Origin: Periplaneta americana
Lineage: Eukaryota; Arthropoda; Insecta; Blattodea; Blattidae
Length of the DNA stretch: 64,000 nucleotides
Direction of reading: 5' to 3'
Assembly (NCBI RefSeq): GCF_040183065.1
Contig: NC_091124.1
Coordinates: 64,698,501 to 64,762,500, forward strand
The notes below the pieces were generated by a model, which was not told the DNA's origin, searched no databases, and saw only the letters and a list, made by a program, of their open reading frames with translations. The translations under genes were made by a program, and so were the position numbers. Below are positions 22,901-32,100 of this stretch, one piece after another (the first letter of the stretch is position 1; every line of letters begins with the position of its first letter).

Positions 22901-24291
22901 TCCACATATGCAGAACACATCACAAATGCTAACCACACCCACAGAGACATCAACACAGACATGGAAATACTACACATCCAACCAAAAAGCCAGAGACTAA
23001 ACACACTAGAACATTATGAAATATACAGACACACAAAAACATACCCCAACGAAATTCTCAACACACAACTCAACTTCAAAACACACACACTCTTTGACTC
23101 TACACTATACCACAGGAACACACCCTCACAGGAAACAGAACAAGTGGCGCCAAGACCAACAACGACCAATTCTGAAAATGACCCATAAATAGGTCGAAAC
23201 ATGTAAATGAGGTATGTTGAATTTAACACAGGAAAGTCTTACCATTCATATTCCGAAGTGATACAGTGTTAAAAGTTGTGTAATCAAGATATATGTACAG
23301 TAATAAATTACAAATTGTGTTAAGAAGAAAGTTTTGCTCATGCTTCCCAATATCGGTCATAGATGTTTTTTAGAGCAGAGTGTAGGGCAGTATTGAAGGT
23401 GAAAACTACCCAAATTTTCTCGCATATTACAAAGATGGCTACCTAGAACTCCAATTCTGTGTTAGTGAGAAACAAGACAGTCGTGCCCTGTAACCATTCT
23501 GATATATGCAACTGCTGCATGCCTTGGAGTCTTTGGAGTGCCATCATCAGCCATATTCTTCTATCATTTGTCCTTTTTTTGTTCCATTAGTTCTTTCTGA
23601 AATTGTTGCTTGACCCAATTTTAGACGTTGATGACTAAAACACGAAGAACGACTATTCTTTCATTTCCACCATAGCGTGTCGGCTGTCTCACTATTATGT
23701 CACTGGACAGCTCTGCTCAGTGCAGTGCGCTGGTCTATTTACCAGTGCATGCACATATTTCCCCTGCAGCATTCCCCCCTTACCTTTTGCCCCGCACCCA
23801 AGTCCAGAAGCTGGCTCGGCGAAGTTCAGAGGAGAAATTGAACCTCGTAAGCGTGTATTCGATCTCTGTGATTCATAGATTTTCATATGACAAAAATAAA
23901 TCAGAGCCACAAGTAAACTTATTAAAAATGAGCAAGAAAGACAGAACGATAGTGTAAATTATAAATAAATTTATTTAAACATTTAATTTTTTTTTCCTAG
24001 AGGTTCTCTGAACCATTGAACACATAGACTGACTATACAAATTACTACAATAGGCACCAGTCCTACTTAAAATTGTACGAGCCGTTAGGAAAATTAAATT
24101 CTCAACATCTTTGAGTTAGAATCGTAATGATATTGGTCACCAGTATTCATGTATGTTTTTTCATGCTGATATACAGCAGCTGATCCAGAGCCTACAAGGA
24201 AACAACATGGCAGGCATGATGGCTGCTACCACACGCCGTACCCGTTCTGTGCCAGATCTGCTTGTGACAGCTCGGGTTCTGCAACTCATCA
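15205..24291 (+). CDS. Putative secreted or single-pass membrane protein, 4 exons, 3' end not found
   Basis: Exons 15205-15216, 17495-18056, 21067-21212 and 24177-24291 join in phase (0, 1, 0) with GT/AG borders to 278 codons and a phase-1 donor. The start MQTQMFVGVIMMAALLLMVA is a signal peptide. Residues ~25-190 are polar, acidic and Ser/Thr-rich with no known fold. Residues ~222-239 (ALMSISFLIFAVFLIKLV) form a hydrophobic segment followed by QLIQSLQ and a dibasic RRTRS site. From memory, several insect proteins of unknown function share an FAVFLIKLVQ-like segment with this layout; I cannot name the family. The final exon(s) with the stop were not found. Intron 3 carries a Penelope-like element; introns also hold several SINEs. 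The strongest support is that four separate splice junctions keep one frame. Confidence 0.75.
15217..16940. other. Intron 1, non-coding
   Basis: AT-rich; no exon or repeat recognised in this part of the intron. Confidence 0.5.
16950..17350. mobile_element. Dispersed repeat (LINE or SINE tail)
   Basis: The phrases GGCGCTACAGCCCATGTAGG and, further on, GTCGGGTTGTTAGCCCCACA and CCTGTCCGGCTTGGGTGACC are of a kind I recall as very common interspersed sequence in invertebrates. No coding potential. The class is not certain. Confidence 0.5.
17495..18056 (+). CDS. Exon 2 of the membrane-protein gene
   Basis: A long pyrimidine tract ending TTATTGCAG precedes the exon, and GGTATGT ends it in phase 1. 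It encodes the hydrophobic core of the signal peptide and about 165 residues rich in Ser, Thr, Asp and Glu, ending with a basic, Leu-spaced stretch (LREKMDFLQQLKNRMLHYM) that could form an amphipathic helix. Confidence 0.8.
18057..18720. other. Intron 2, non-coding
   Basis: AT-rich; nothing recognised. Confidence 0.5.
18722..18951 (-). mobile_element. SINE family A, near-complete copy
   Basis: On the minus strand it begins with a tRNA-like head (GCATAGCTCAGTCGGCTAAG) and continues through CCCCAATTGTAAGG to the family's far end GTTGATACAGCGTCGTTAAA. Same family as 8022-8220, 12965-13095, 37063-37230 and 60248-60513. Confidence 0.85.
19170..19228. repeat. (ATG)n microsatellite
   Basis: About 18 ATG units. 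A complementary ATC run lies at 19891-19928, so the two runs form inverted partners 660 bp apart. Confidence 0.95.
19229..19890. other. Intron 2, non-coding
   Basis: Nothing recognised between the two trinucleotide runs. Confidence 0.4.
19891..19928. repeat. (ATC)n microsatellite
   Basis: About 12 ATC units, complementary to the run at 19170-19228. Confidence 0.93.
20041..20280 (+). mobile_element. tRNA-headed SINE (family C)
   Basis: A 72-base tRNA-like head with matching acceptor ends (GGCCTCGG ... CCGAGGTC), an A-box-like TAGCATACTTGGTATAGCG and a B-box GCGGGTTCGATCCCAG. A body of about 140 bp follows, ending GTCGTTAAATAAACCACAAT. A full-length-looking SINE. Confidence 0.85.
20490..20866 (+). 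mobile_element. tRNA-headed SINE (family D)
   Basis: The head has a TGGCTGAGTGGTCAG A-box and a CTCGGGTTCGAGTCTC B-box. The body runs through GGCGATGCATGTAGGGAGC to a tail of ATTCC repeats (20851-20866), which looks like the 3' end. About 375 bp long. Confidence 0.85.
21067..21212 (+). CDS. Exon 3, hydrophobic segment
   Basis: Acceptor TTCCAG, donor CAGGTAAAA, phase 1 in and 0 out. Encodes ERRIRGLWTTDNQRQSRTEK, then the segment ALMSISFLIFAVFLIKLVQ. Basic residues before the segment would favour a cytoplasmic side there, but the signal peptide argues the opposite; the topology is open. Confidence 0.8.
21543..21763. repeat. Left inverted terminal repeat of the Penelope-like element
   Basis: Reverse complement of 23028-23257 apart from scattered differences and about 10 extra bases in the right copy. 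Contains the phrase GTTTCGACCTATTTATGGGT. Confidence 0.9.
21603..21630 (-). ncRNA. Hammerhead-ribozyme-like core, left copy
   Basis: Read on the minus strand: CTGAAGA, one T, GACC, loop CATAAATA, GGTC, GAAA. This fits the hammerhead core CUGANGA / stem II / GAAA, with a 4-bp stem II and one extra U. Penelope-like elements are known to carry hammerhead motifs in their terminal repeats. Stems I and III are only weakly supported here. Confidence 0.55.
21778..22806 (+). pseudogene. Penelope-like reverse transcriptase region
   Basis: RT motifs appear in order: ATFDITNLYTNIPIKETLQI (palm motif A region), GLPMGSPISSILAEIFLHHIE-type motif B, YVDDIL (catalytic Asp pair), and NKSINFLDITLT (motif D region). 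The coding use is almost G-free (Asn, Lys, Thr, His and Ile codons with A or C), unlike host exons. No full-length frame remains. Confidence 0.9.
22783..23187 (+). pseudogene. GIY-YIG endonuclease region of the Penelope-like element
   Basis: The + strand gives GVYKLKCNTCNKVYIGQTGR, a GIY-YIG signature (VY ... VYIGQTGR) with the RY-EH that normally follows. A Cys pair (CNTC) sits between the two halves, as in many Penelope-like enzymes. It lies in a different frame from the RT piece. Confidence 0.85.
23028..23257. repeat. Right inverted terminal repeat of the Penelope-like element
   Basis: Partner of 21543-21763; holds the + strand phrase ACCCATAAATAGGTCGAAAC. Confidence 0.9.
23172..23199 (+). 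ncRNA. Hammerhead-ribozyme-like core, right copy
   Basis: CTGAAAA, T, GACC, CATAAATA, GGTC, GAAA. Stem II and GAAA match the left copy, but the first block has A where the hammerhead needs G, so this copy is probably inactive. Confidence 0.45.
23300..24176. other. Intron 3, non-coding
   Basis: Nothing recognised; overlapping open frames at 23695-23957 on both strands lack splice support. Confidence 0.45.
24177..24291 (+). CDS. Exon 4 of the membrane-protein gene
   Basis: Acceptor ATACAG, donor A|GTGAGT in phase 1. Encodes QLIQSLQGNNMAGMMAAT, then TRRTRSVPDLLVTARVLQLI. The acceptor is a tandem NAGNAG (CAGCAG), so an isoform lacking the first Gln is possible. Confidence 0.75.
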
Positions 24292-24524
24292 GTGAGTTCC
24301 CGGTATGCCCTATTTACCTTACCATAATGCGTACTGGTATTAATTTCATAATAGTACATTAAATATTTGTAGAAAAAATACTGCATGGTACTTCATAGGA
24401 CATTTACATTGACACAATGATGTGGTAGTTGTGGTGGCAATGACGATAGTGATATCAGTGTCATAGAAAGGGTACTGAAAGTGTTTATGAACTCATCTCT
24501 CGGTACCATTTCGACACATTGTTG

Positions 24525-25160
24525 TTGTCGTTGTTTTCTAATGCCAGGCATTTGACAATAAAGTCATTTGATCTCTTGCACTCCAATATTTTTCAACGAT
24601 ATTGTCATGATCAGCTGCTGAAGCACAGATTTTGAGATCAAATGACAAGTTGTAGCCGATTTAATTGAACACCATATTATAACGTTTTGGTGGCTACTTC
24701 ATCCACACAGAATGTCTGGGGGACCTGCTGTTGGTCGACTGGTCTACTAGACCTAGTTGCGAGATCTTGTTGATCACCAGCTTTTCCTCCTTAAGCCACT
24801 GGAGGACGATTTTAGTGCCATAGCAGGTCAGCACTAGGAACAGAAAAATAGAAAAGGTAGGAAGGAAAGTGAAATGAACCCCTAGGCCTCGAATGCTCTA
24901 ATACCATCGGGGTCGAAGAAAGTAAGAGTTCAGTCAGAGGACTGGATAGGAAAGGGTAAAGAGGGAATTAGGTATTGAATAGAGAAAAATTATACCAAAT
25001 TCGGTCATTAACTCATCAAGCTGACCAATGCTAATTGATGAGTAGCCCCTCCCTTTCGTTCAGCTTGTAAAATTATACTTACTAACAGTTGCACCACGGG
25101 AAGGTAGAGATGGGACATTGGGTATTTGTCCAGGTTGGTTCCTTAAAGCTTTCAATGGGA
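24525..25160. mobile_element. Interspersed repeat with GTT-rich end
   Basis: Begins with GTTGTTGTCGTTGTTTTCTA, the inverse of the CAA-tailed phrase at 4980-5036 and 35562-35608. The body includes CCCCTAGGCCTCGAATGCTC and CCGGGG-poor, non-coding sequence. I cannot assign a class. Confidence 0.5.
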
Positions 25161-25544
25161 AAGATTAATGGCTCTCTCCCCTGTATTCGACACATTATGT
25201 TGGACAGTTGGAAAACTCTTTCCTTAAACAGCTTCTCATACTGTATTTATAAATTCATGTAGCAAAGCAGATATTACATGTGATTCCTCAGTATATAATA
25301 CAACTAGAACGTGATAGCATCTTCTAAGCTTCTTGAAATTCTTCACTCACTGAAATCCTCTTACTGCTGAATAAAAAAAATTCCATTCTAATGGATCCCT
25401 GCACATTGTAGGATCAATAGAAATTAATTGGTTGACTCACTGGTTAAAGAAAGAAACAGAAATCAGGCAGTTAACAAATGCAAAATTTTCAGATGCTTTA
25501 TCAGATTGATAATAATAACTTCATGAAAAAAAGAAATCAGACAA

Positions 25545-25770
25545 TATCTAAATGTCAGTAATGTACGAAAGCAGTGGGAGGACACCATAAAGCGACAAAT
25601 TCCCATCAAAGAATTCCCAAGATCACAAGCAGTGGCTCTTTTCAGGTTACATACAGATTATAACTGCCTTATAAAACATTTACACAGGCTATCCGTAGTC
25701 TATAATCTTCAACTCATTGCATCCTATGCAGTTGAGATAAATTTCTCTCCTAATAGTGTTCTCTAAAGTC
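25545..25770 (+). pseudogene. LINE tail remnant
   Basis: The + frame reads SNVRKQWEDTIKRQIPI, then SQAVALFRLHTDYNCLIKHL and HRLSV. The phrase AVALFRLxTxxxxLxxHLHR is typical of the region after the RT domain in insect non-LTR elements. Only about 70 codons are left. Confidence 0.55.
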
Positions 25771-25842
25771 TTGACATTGTACTTGTATAATTTTGCAAAT
25801 CAAGCTTTCAGGTATAACTCCCTGTAAAGTTGATTTGAATAA

Positions 25843-26026
25843 TTTCGAGGGAAAAATTGTTCCGGAGCCGGGAATCAAACCCGGGCTACCTGGTTTTGCG
25901 GCCAGATGCTCTGACCGTTACTCCATAGGTGTGGACTATGGAGTAATGGTCAGCGCGTCTGGCCGCGAAACCAGGTAGCCCGGGTTCGATTCCCGGCCCC
26001 GGAACAATTTTTCCCTCGAAATTATT
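25843..26026. mobile_element. Palindrome of two tRNA-like modules, head to head
   Basis: The left arm (25864-25930, minus) and right arm (25938-26004, plus) are inverted copies of one tRNA-like sequence with B-box CCCGGGTTCGATTCCCGG. Outer flanks AATTTCGAGGGAAAAATTGT and its reverse complement close the palindrome. The anticodon-loop region is not canonical, so these are SINE-like rather than tRNA genes. The spacer is only about 8 bases (GGTGTGGA region). Confidence 0.85.
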
Positions 26027-27800
26027 CTTGTATAATTTTGTTCTTTAAATTTCTGCACTGGTACAAATCACATAGCAAGAAGTCAGGAGAGACATTTCAA
26101 AATCACTACATTTTGTTTTACTTTCAATTCTATAGCCTATATTGTATTCCTGATGGGAAAGGCAATATGAAACATTTTTGTTTTCTTCAGTGACTCACGA
26201 ACGTATTAAAAATGAATGTTTATCATACTCTCGTCATGATCACACTTAACTGATTTTCAGTAACCGGGCAACTTGTTTTCGTGCTATAGAGTACTAGTAA
26301 TAAAAACCTTGTCAATCTGAAAGTGAAGTGAATGACTTAACAGTACGCCAAATTTCCTTGTATGTGTATTTAATACCAAAATGTATATTCATGTTGTGCA
26401 GACAATGTTTCATTGACTTAAGTTATGTGAAATGTTTCACTCATGGAGCAACAATTGCCACTACATAACCTGCCTTCAGACCATTGTAAAACTTTATATT
26501 AGATGTAATATTTGTAACGATTTAGAGAATCTAGTATGGTTTAATATCTCTTCAACAAGTACAGGTCTATATTAATATCATCTTATTTAGTTTCAGTCTG
26601 ATGAAGACAAGGGCTGGACATGAGAAAAACGCAATGAAAAGCTGTTTGCAGATTCTCTCTCATCTACGCCCAAAATGCAGCCATGAGGCCTGGATATTCT
26701 AATTAATGTTCTCTTTTGTACAAATTATATTTTTTATTTACTTATTGATTTTCTTGAAAGTCTTAGCAGAATTTGGGTATAGACATTGTAATCACCAAAG
26801 TGAGAGACAATACTAGGTCAAGGATTTGGAAAATAAGTTATCCTAAGGGTGTGGTGAAGAAAAGCTAAACAGTCCATAGCTGGGCTTACAAGCTGGTTTC
26901 CGAATTGTGATAACTTGGGGCACTGGTAATCATGTTTCTGTTTCTCATTTATTCAGCTCAATGCTTGTAACACATGGCAGAGGGAATTATATAGAGTACA
27001 AAATAATTATAAATAATTAAACGAAGAATTCTTCTTATTCTTCATCATCATAAACAGTGACTTCATAGCGGGTTCAAACACAGTCAAGGACAATGGATTT
27101 TAAAGGGCAATAAAATCCTGACCGTTGCTTTCTCTGGGAAGAAAATAAAACTATGGGCCCCATGTAGTAGGTTTATGGCACTTAAAAGAACCATGAAAAA
27201 TGTGACTGTCATTTCTCGTCTACATTGAATTTTAATACTGAATATCTCTATAGTTGAAAGCGTTATTTTGTAAAATACTAACACTAAAAGAAATAGACAA
27301 ATTGTGAACATTCTTTCATGTTAGAAGAAAAAAGGGAGGGGGCGGAATAATACTCCTTTGGCATGTCATGATGTCCAAAGATTTCATAAATAGTAGCTAA
27401 TGGAAACAACTAAATTATGCTCTGAATTTTTTTCCATTATAATAGACAAGGCTTTCATCAGAATTTTATTATTATTCTTAAAGTCAACTTTTACAAATAA
27501 TGAGCTGAGATATACTTGACTAAAATTATAATATTCTAATTTTGGTCAGAATAGGTTCACGTTTGTAGGGGATTCCCAAACACACATTTTTTGGAAACCA
27601 GCCTGAAAAGGCCATGCAAATAATGAATGAGGCGTAATGAACGTGTTGGTGTTTGAATTAATTTGCTCCTGTTGTGTAAGGAATGCATTCTGAAATGTAT
27701 ATGTGTGCAGGACAAAAACGAAAATATTTTGTTTTGGACGCCTTTCTTAAAATAAATAAATATATTTTAATTAAAATGATAGGAATATTTATTTTTATCT
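26027..27800. other. Non-coding stretch
   Basis: AT-rich, no supported exon. A short open frame at about 26592-26703 is discussed under rejected items. Confidence 0.45.
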
Positions 27801-27801
27801 T

Positions 27802-27805
<4 letters not shown>

Positions 27806-27841
<36 letters not shown>
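27806..27841. repeat. (GT)n microsatellite
   Basis: About 18 GT units. Confidence 0.95.
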
Positions 27842-27842
<1 letters not shown>

Positions 27843-28380
27843 GCCTTGGGCATAAAGAGAAGAAAGAAGGAAAGCAGATACCCCCGCCCATGTTCTTTCC
27901 ATTTCACCACTTTAGAAATGAACACATACCGTAATAAAGCAACCAGCGAGGGCAGAAAGCTCTGATGCATGCCTTATACAATCTGTCACTCAGCAATGAT
28001 GGCCTTCAGATCTACTCTTATCTGTTCGATACATAACTGTTTCTGTTGGAGAATATATATATGTATGTAGTACGGTATGTATATAAAGAGAGCGACTCTA
28101 AGGACTAATGAACCGAACACATCCTGCCTTGGCGGAAGTGAGTGCTCTCCTCGGTTAAATTTGTCCTGTAACCATGGCAAAAAAAATAAGAACTTACTGT
28201 ATTTATTTAATATATTTCGCCGTCATATACAGTGTGGAGAAATCAATTACAAACATTTACTTCTCAGGCTGAATCATATTCACTTGTGTTTTGTATGGAT
28301 ATAAGTGAAGTTTCTGAAGATTTGGATACACTGGTTTCCTGAGCTAGGCATTTTAAAGATTTTCGCGGAGATTATTTGAG
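27842..28380. other. Non-coding stretch
   Basis: Nothing recognised. Confidence 0.4.
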
Positions 28381-28399
28381 CATGACACCCATTTCATCT

Positions 28400-28700
28400 A
28401 TAGTCCCGTCGCTCTAATTTCTGGCAGCCAATCGCGTTGCAGGTCGGCTACATTTAAACGTGTGCGTCTTGTGATTCGCTGATTCATTTCTTAAGGCTCG
28501 ATAAATACTTAATATAATCGCCCGCCATGTTAGCTCTTTCGTTGGCGTTCGCAGAAAGCACACGAAGATGTTATTTGCCGCTCAATTATTTGCTGAATTA
28601 CATTGCGTTTGATTTATTATCATAGGAGCTACGACATGATAATTTTTAACAGTGTGGCAAATAGATTCCTCGTATGGTAGCTCGGCAACGTAAGAACAAA
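28400..28700. promoter_or_regulatory. Possible divergent promoter
   Basis: Locally rich in CpG against an AT-rich background, with a CCAAT box in CAGCCAATCGCG (about 28426). A minus-strand ATG in a CCCGCCATG context (28526-28528) and a plus-strand ATG at 28702 face away from each other about 175 bp apart. No downstream exons could be attached on either side. Confidence 0.35.
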
Positions 28701-28701
28701 A

Positions 28702-28754
28702 ATGGCTAACGATACTACCTACCTAGACTTTATAGAGCCTTCACTTTCTAAGAC
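28702..28754 (+). CDS. Candidate first coding exon, unknown gene
   Basis: AAAAATGGC start context, 17 codons (MANDTTYLDFIEPSLSK) and then AC|GTAAGC, a strong donor in phase 2. I do not know the peptide. No following exon was found before the condensin G gene starts at 38.1 kb, so this may be an abandoned exon or chance. Confidence 0.3.
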
Positions 28755-28759
28755 GTAAG

Positions 28760-29620
28760 CAAAGAGGCGGAGTCACGCTGGAAATAACAGCGTCAGGACT
28801 ATAATTTATCTTAAGTGACCATGCGAGGCCTACCATATTTTCTTTTATTTAGAACAACCTATTTCTTCAAACTTTTCCATAAATCTACAGATTGAGGTTC
28901 TGTTAGCAAGGTTTTCACCTGGGAATTCATAATGAAACAAACGATTATTTTGTATTGAAATGTATGTGTAATACTTCTTCAGAAGAAACACACTTTGTTG
29001 TAAACAGAATACATAATCACACATTCACAGTACGACTACGACTGAATATAGCTTGTGTAATCGACCACCTGCCGGTTGACTGCCCACTCTCTCTTCTTCC
29101 CATCTGCCAATGATAGTGGCCGAGTTTAGCATAGGCTACAAGCAATTCATCACTTTAGAGATTCCCTGTATATGGTATCTAGAAATTTGCTTAAAAATGT
29201 TATCTTTTTAAAATTAATTAGATGACTTTCAACCTAAAAAGATAAACTTCATTTCTCTTAATCTGCTTTTGACAATAAAGAAATAACATAAATTACAGGA
29301 TAAACCATGTACGAGATCTATGTTCAAGAAAATGACTTAATCACAGAAGTTGTTCTGACGTCGTCATCTCAACGGAGTATGTGCTGATATTTGATTTGAG
29401 ATCAAATCTGAAGCTATTTCAAAATATCACAGAATTTAAAAACTCGTTTAATATTGAGGAAAACATTTTTTGTGGTAAAAATGCTGCTGATTGTTTATTG
29501 TGAGTATAGCTTTACAATGAATATAAGGTTTCGATCTGTGACTAAACATGCTCAGTTCACAAAACACAAAAGCAATTTTTCAGAAAGGTATTACCACTCC
29601 AATTGTGTTTAGAAGCCAGA
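28760..29620. other. Non-coding stretch
   Basis: AT-rich; nothing recognised. Confidence 0.4.
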
Positions 29621-29624
29621 GTCG

Positions 29625-29937
29625 GCCCTACTGCTTAACGGTTAGCGCATAGCGCATTTGACTGCAAAACCAGGTGGCCCAAGTTCGAATCCCAGTTGGG
29701 GCAAGTTACCTAGTTGAGGTTTTTTCAAGGTTTTCCCTCAACCCAATATGAGCAAATGCTGGGTAACTATCGATGCTGGACTCCGGACTCATTTCACCAG
29801 ATCACCTTCATTTCATTCAGACACTAAATAACCTGAGATGTTAACCAAAATAGTAAGAAAAGGATTACGGTGAGGTATAATCCTGTTTATTATTTCAGAA
29901 GTATTCTATAGAGCATAGTAAAATAACCCACTAAAAA
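29625..29937 (+). mobile_element. tRNA-headed SINE (family E)
   Basis: The tRNA-like head has an A-box-like TGCTTAACGGTTAGCGCA and a B-box CAAGTTCGAATCCCAG. The body contains GAGGTTTTTTCAAGGTTTTC and CTCAACCCAATATGAGCAAA and ends AAATAACCCACTAAAA. About 60 foreign bases interrupt the end of the body. Confidence 0.85.
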
Positions 29938-30715
29938 CGGAAACCTACTGAAGTTTCAGTGTGTCATAAGTCGCAGTCTGGATTGTCATCATCACAGACA
30001 GTTAGGGAATAGTAATGTTGTAAGTACTGTACAATCCAAATATTAGTGTTAAAGACGAGACAACACGAGCTGAGTTAACATGGACTATGAAATCTGTTGA
30101 CAGTGATTATTTAGCTACTTCCTGCAGTAGAATAAAAGATAGTGTATATTTAAATCTATGTTTCCAGATACCAGTAGTTTCCCTGATGAGATTTCTTTGT
30201 CAAAATCTAAACTTAGTTATTTTATCACTAATGCATTAAATCCTTACTTTCATGAGCAAATGATCAGAGATGCTCAAAGCGCATAAGTTACATAGTATAG
30301 CTACTAGTATTCAGTTTGATGAGACAACGAGTGTAGAGAATGTAAAAGATCTTCAAATATTGATAAGATACTGGTCTGAAAGTAAATAAAAAATACAGTC
30401 CAAGCATCTTGAATATTTCTTCTTAATCCATATTACTGCAGAACTATCAAAGCATATATCACTGGCCGTAGAAAGATCAAATTTGGCTTTGAACTGCATG
30501 TTGTTATTTATAAATAATGAACCTAATGTTCACAAAATAGACTAATTAATAAAGAAGTTTTGCCAGTTAGAGGTAGTGGACTTATTGATGTTGGGACATG
30601 TAATATTCATACAATACATAATGATTTTCAGAAAGTTTTATTGAATGGAGGGACGATTGTTCAGATATGTTGTTGTCGGATAGCGATTTGTTGATTTGCA
30701 ACATTATTTCTGTAT

Positions 30716-31250
30716 TTACTAAAGATTATTATTTTTTGGTCCTACAGAATATATCTGTTTTGGTAACAATTAATATTAGAGGAGAAAAATTCGCTCCGGC
30801 GCCGGGTATCGAACCCAGGTCCTTGATTCTACGTACCAACCACTCTCACCATTGAGCTACACCGAAGTCCAATCCACAGCACCGGATCGAACTTGTTACC
30901 ATAACATATATTCTGTAGGACCAAAAAAATAATCTTTAGTAAATTCTTCTCGCAACAGTGCATATTTCTGTACAGATTACTGTGGAATCCCGGCCACAAA
31001 GTCACTCAACTGAGTGCGCTTCTTGTATAATGGCAGTTGACTTAATAAAAAATGTCAACATGCATGCCCAACTTGGAGTCAGGCCACAAAGAGAAAGCAC
31101 TGGAGGAGGGGAGTTCGATCTGGTGCTGTGGATTGGACTTCAGCGTAGCTCAATGGTGAGAGTGCTTGGTACGTAGAACCAAGGACACGGGTTCGATCCC
31201 CGGTACCAGAGCGAATTTTTCTCCTCTGATATTAATTATTTCTATAGCTT
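30716..31250. mobile_element. tRNA-like inverted structure
   Basis: Two nested inverted repeats. About 50 bp at 30718-30768 (TTTACTAAAGATTATT...GGTCCTACAGAATATAT) returns inverted at 30893-30945. The tRNA-like arm 30780-30890 (minus) returns inverted at 31109-31228 (plus), with B-box CGGGTTCGATCCCCGG and end GAGCGAATTTTTCTCCTCTG. Same architecture as 25843-26026. Confidence 0.8.
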
Positions 31251-32100
31251 ACCAATAAAGTGCTGCAATGTTCTTTCTATTATCGGACTTCCAATGTGTA
31301 TCCTCATAGAAATTTCTTAGTGGTCGGAATGTACTAGTTGTACACTAATAATGGGAAGAAACTGGTTATAAGTTTTCCAATCTGACAATTTTAAACAGAT
31401 ATTATAAATACCCATTATTTACAGAATTTGTCAGTTTTATAACATTGATAATAATATTACTGAACTATAAATCATCTTTTTGTATAGTCTGTTTATAATT
31501 TCAGTCAGTGACAAAGAAGCCATATCAGCCACTTCTCTTCAGCTGATCAGTGATTAAATGTTGGCGATCCTTTTATGTTTGACTATTAAAGACACAACCA
31601 ATTGTTGTGAACAGATTGCGTAGCAGAGCAAATGTGTTGTCAATGATTTTCACTTTAATGTTCAATCATTATATTAATTTGCATAATGTTAAACCAAAAA
31701 CCATATGTGGTATGCATGATTAAACATTTCATTTAAATTGATAAATCATTACACGCGCCTTTGGGGAGTAATGTGAAAATTATTACTACTAATAACATTG
31801 TTGGCATAATGGATACTACCTGTAATACTGATCTGGCTTTGTAACATTAGATGTAGTTTCGATTTTTGCCACCATTGGATGCAATATTCACTTATAAATT
31901 TCAATAGTCTCTGGAAAGTACAAATTGAGTTGGAATGGTTTTCCGCTTCTTTGTTGGGTTTCATAGTAGATCGGAACGTTGCACTGACATACAGCAAGAA
32001 ATAAATGTGCCAAAGAAGAAATTACTGAACCATGTTCCGTCAGGGTGGCTTACATAGAGAGATGCCTGTGAATGCCTCTTGAACAAAGGCCTGCCCTAGA

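Larger units (their letters stand above)
21543..23257 (+). mobile_element. Penelope-like retroelement, 5'-truncated and decayed
   Basis: Reverse transcriptase and GIY-YIG endonuclease pieces lie between inverted terminal repeats of about 220 bp (21543-21763 and 23028-23257). Penelope-like elements are non-LTR-like retroelements whose RT is allied to telomerase, usually with a C-terminal GIY-YIG endonuclease and inverted or tandem terminal repeats. The N-terminal third of the usual protein is missing and the frame is broken more than once. The + strand is strikingly A/C-rich and G-poor, unlike its flanks. It sits in intron 3 of the membrane-protein gene, same orientation. Both inverted ends carry a hammerhead-like core. 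Confidence 0.92.

Noticed and set aside
25864-26004. A pair of real tRNA genes
   Set aside because: The anticodon loop would have eight bases, and the arms are part of a larger palindrome.
26592-26625. CTGATGA...GAAA resembling a hammerhead core
   Set aside because: The bases between the two blocks cannot form stem II.
26581-26703. Possible last exon of the membrane-protein gene (open frame with SCLQILSHLRPKCSHEAWIF and stop after a TTTCAG acceptor)
   Set aside because: Both nearby acceptors need a phase-2 donor, but exon 4 ends in phase 1; an extra unseen exon would be required.
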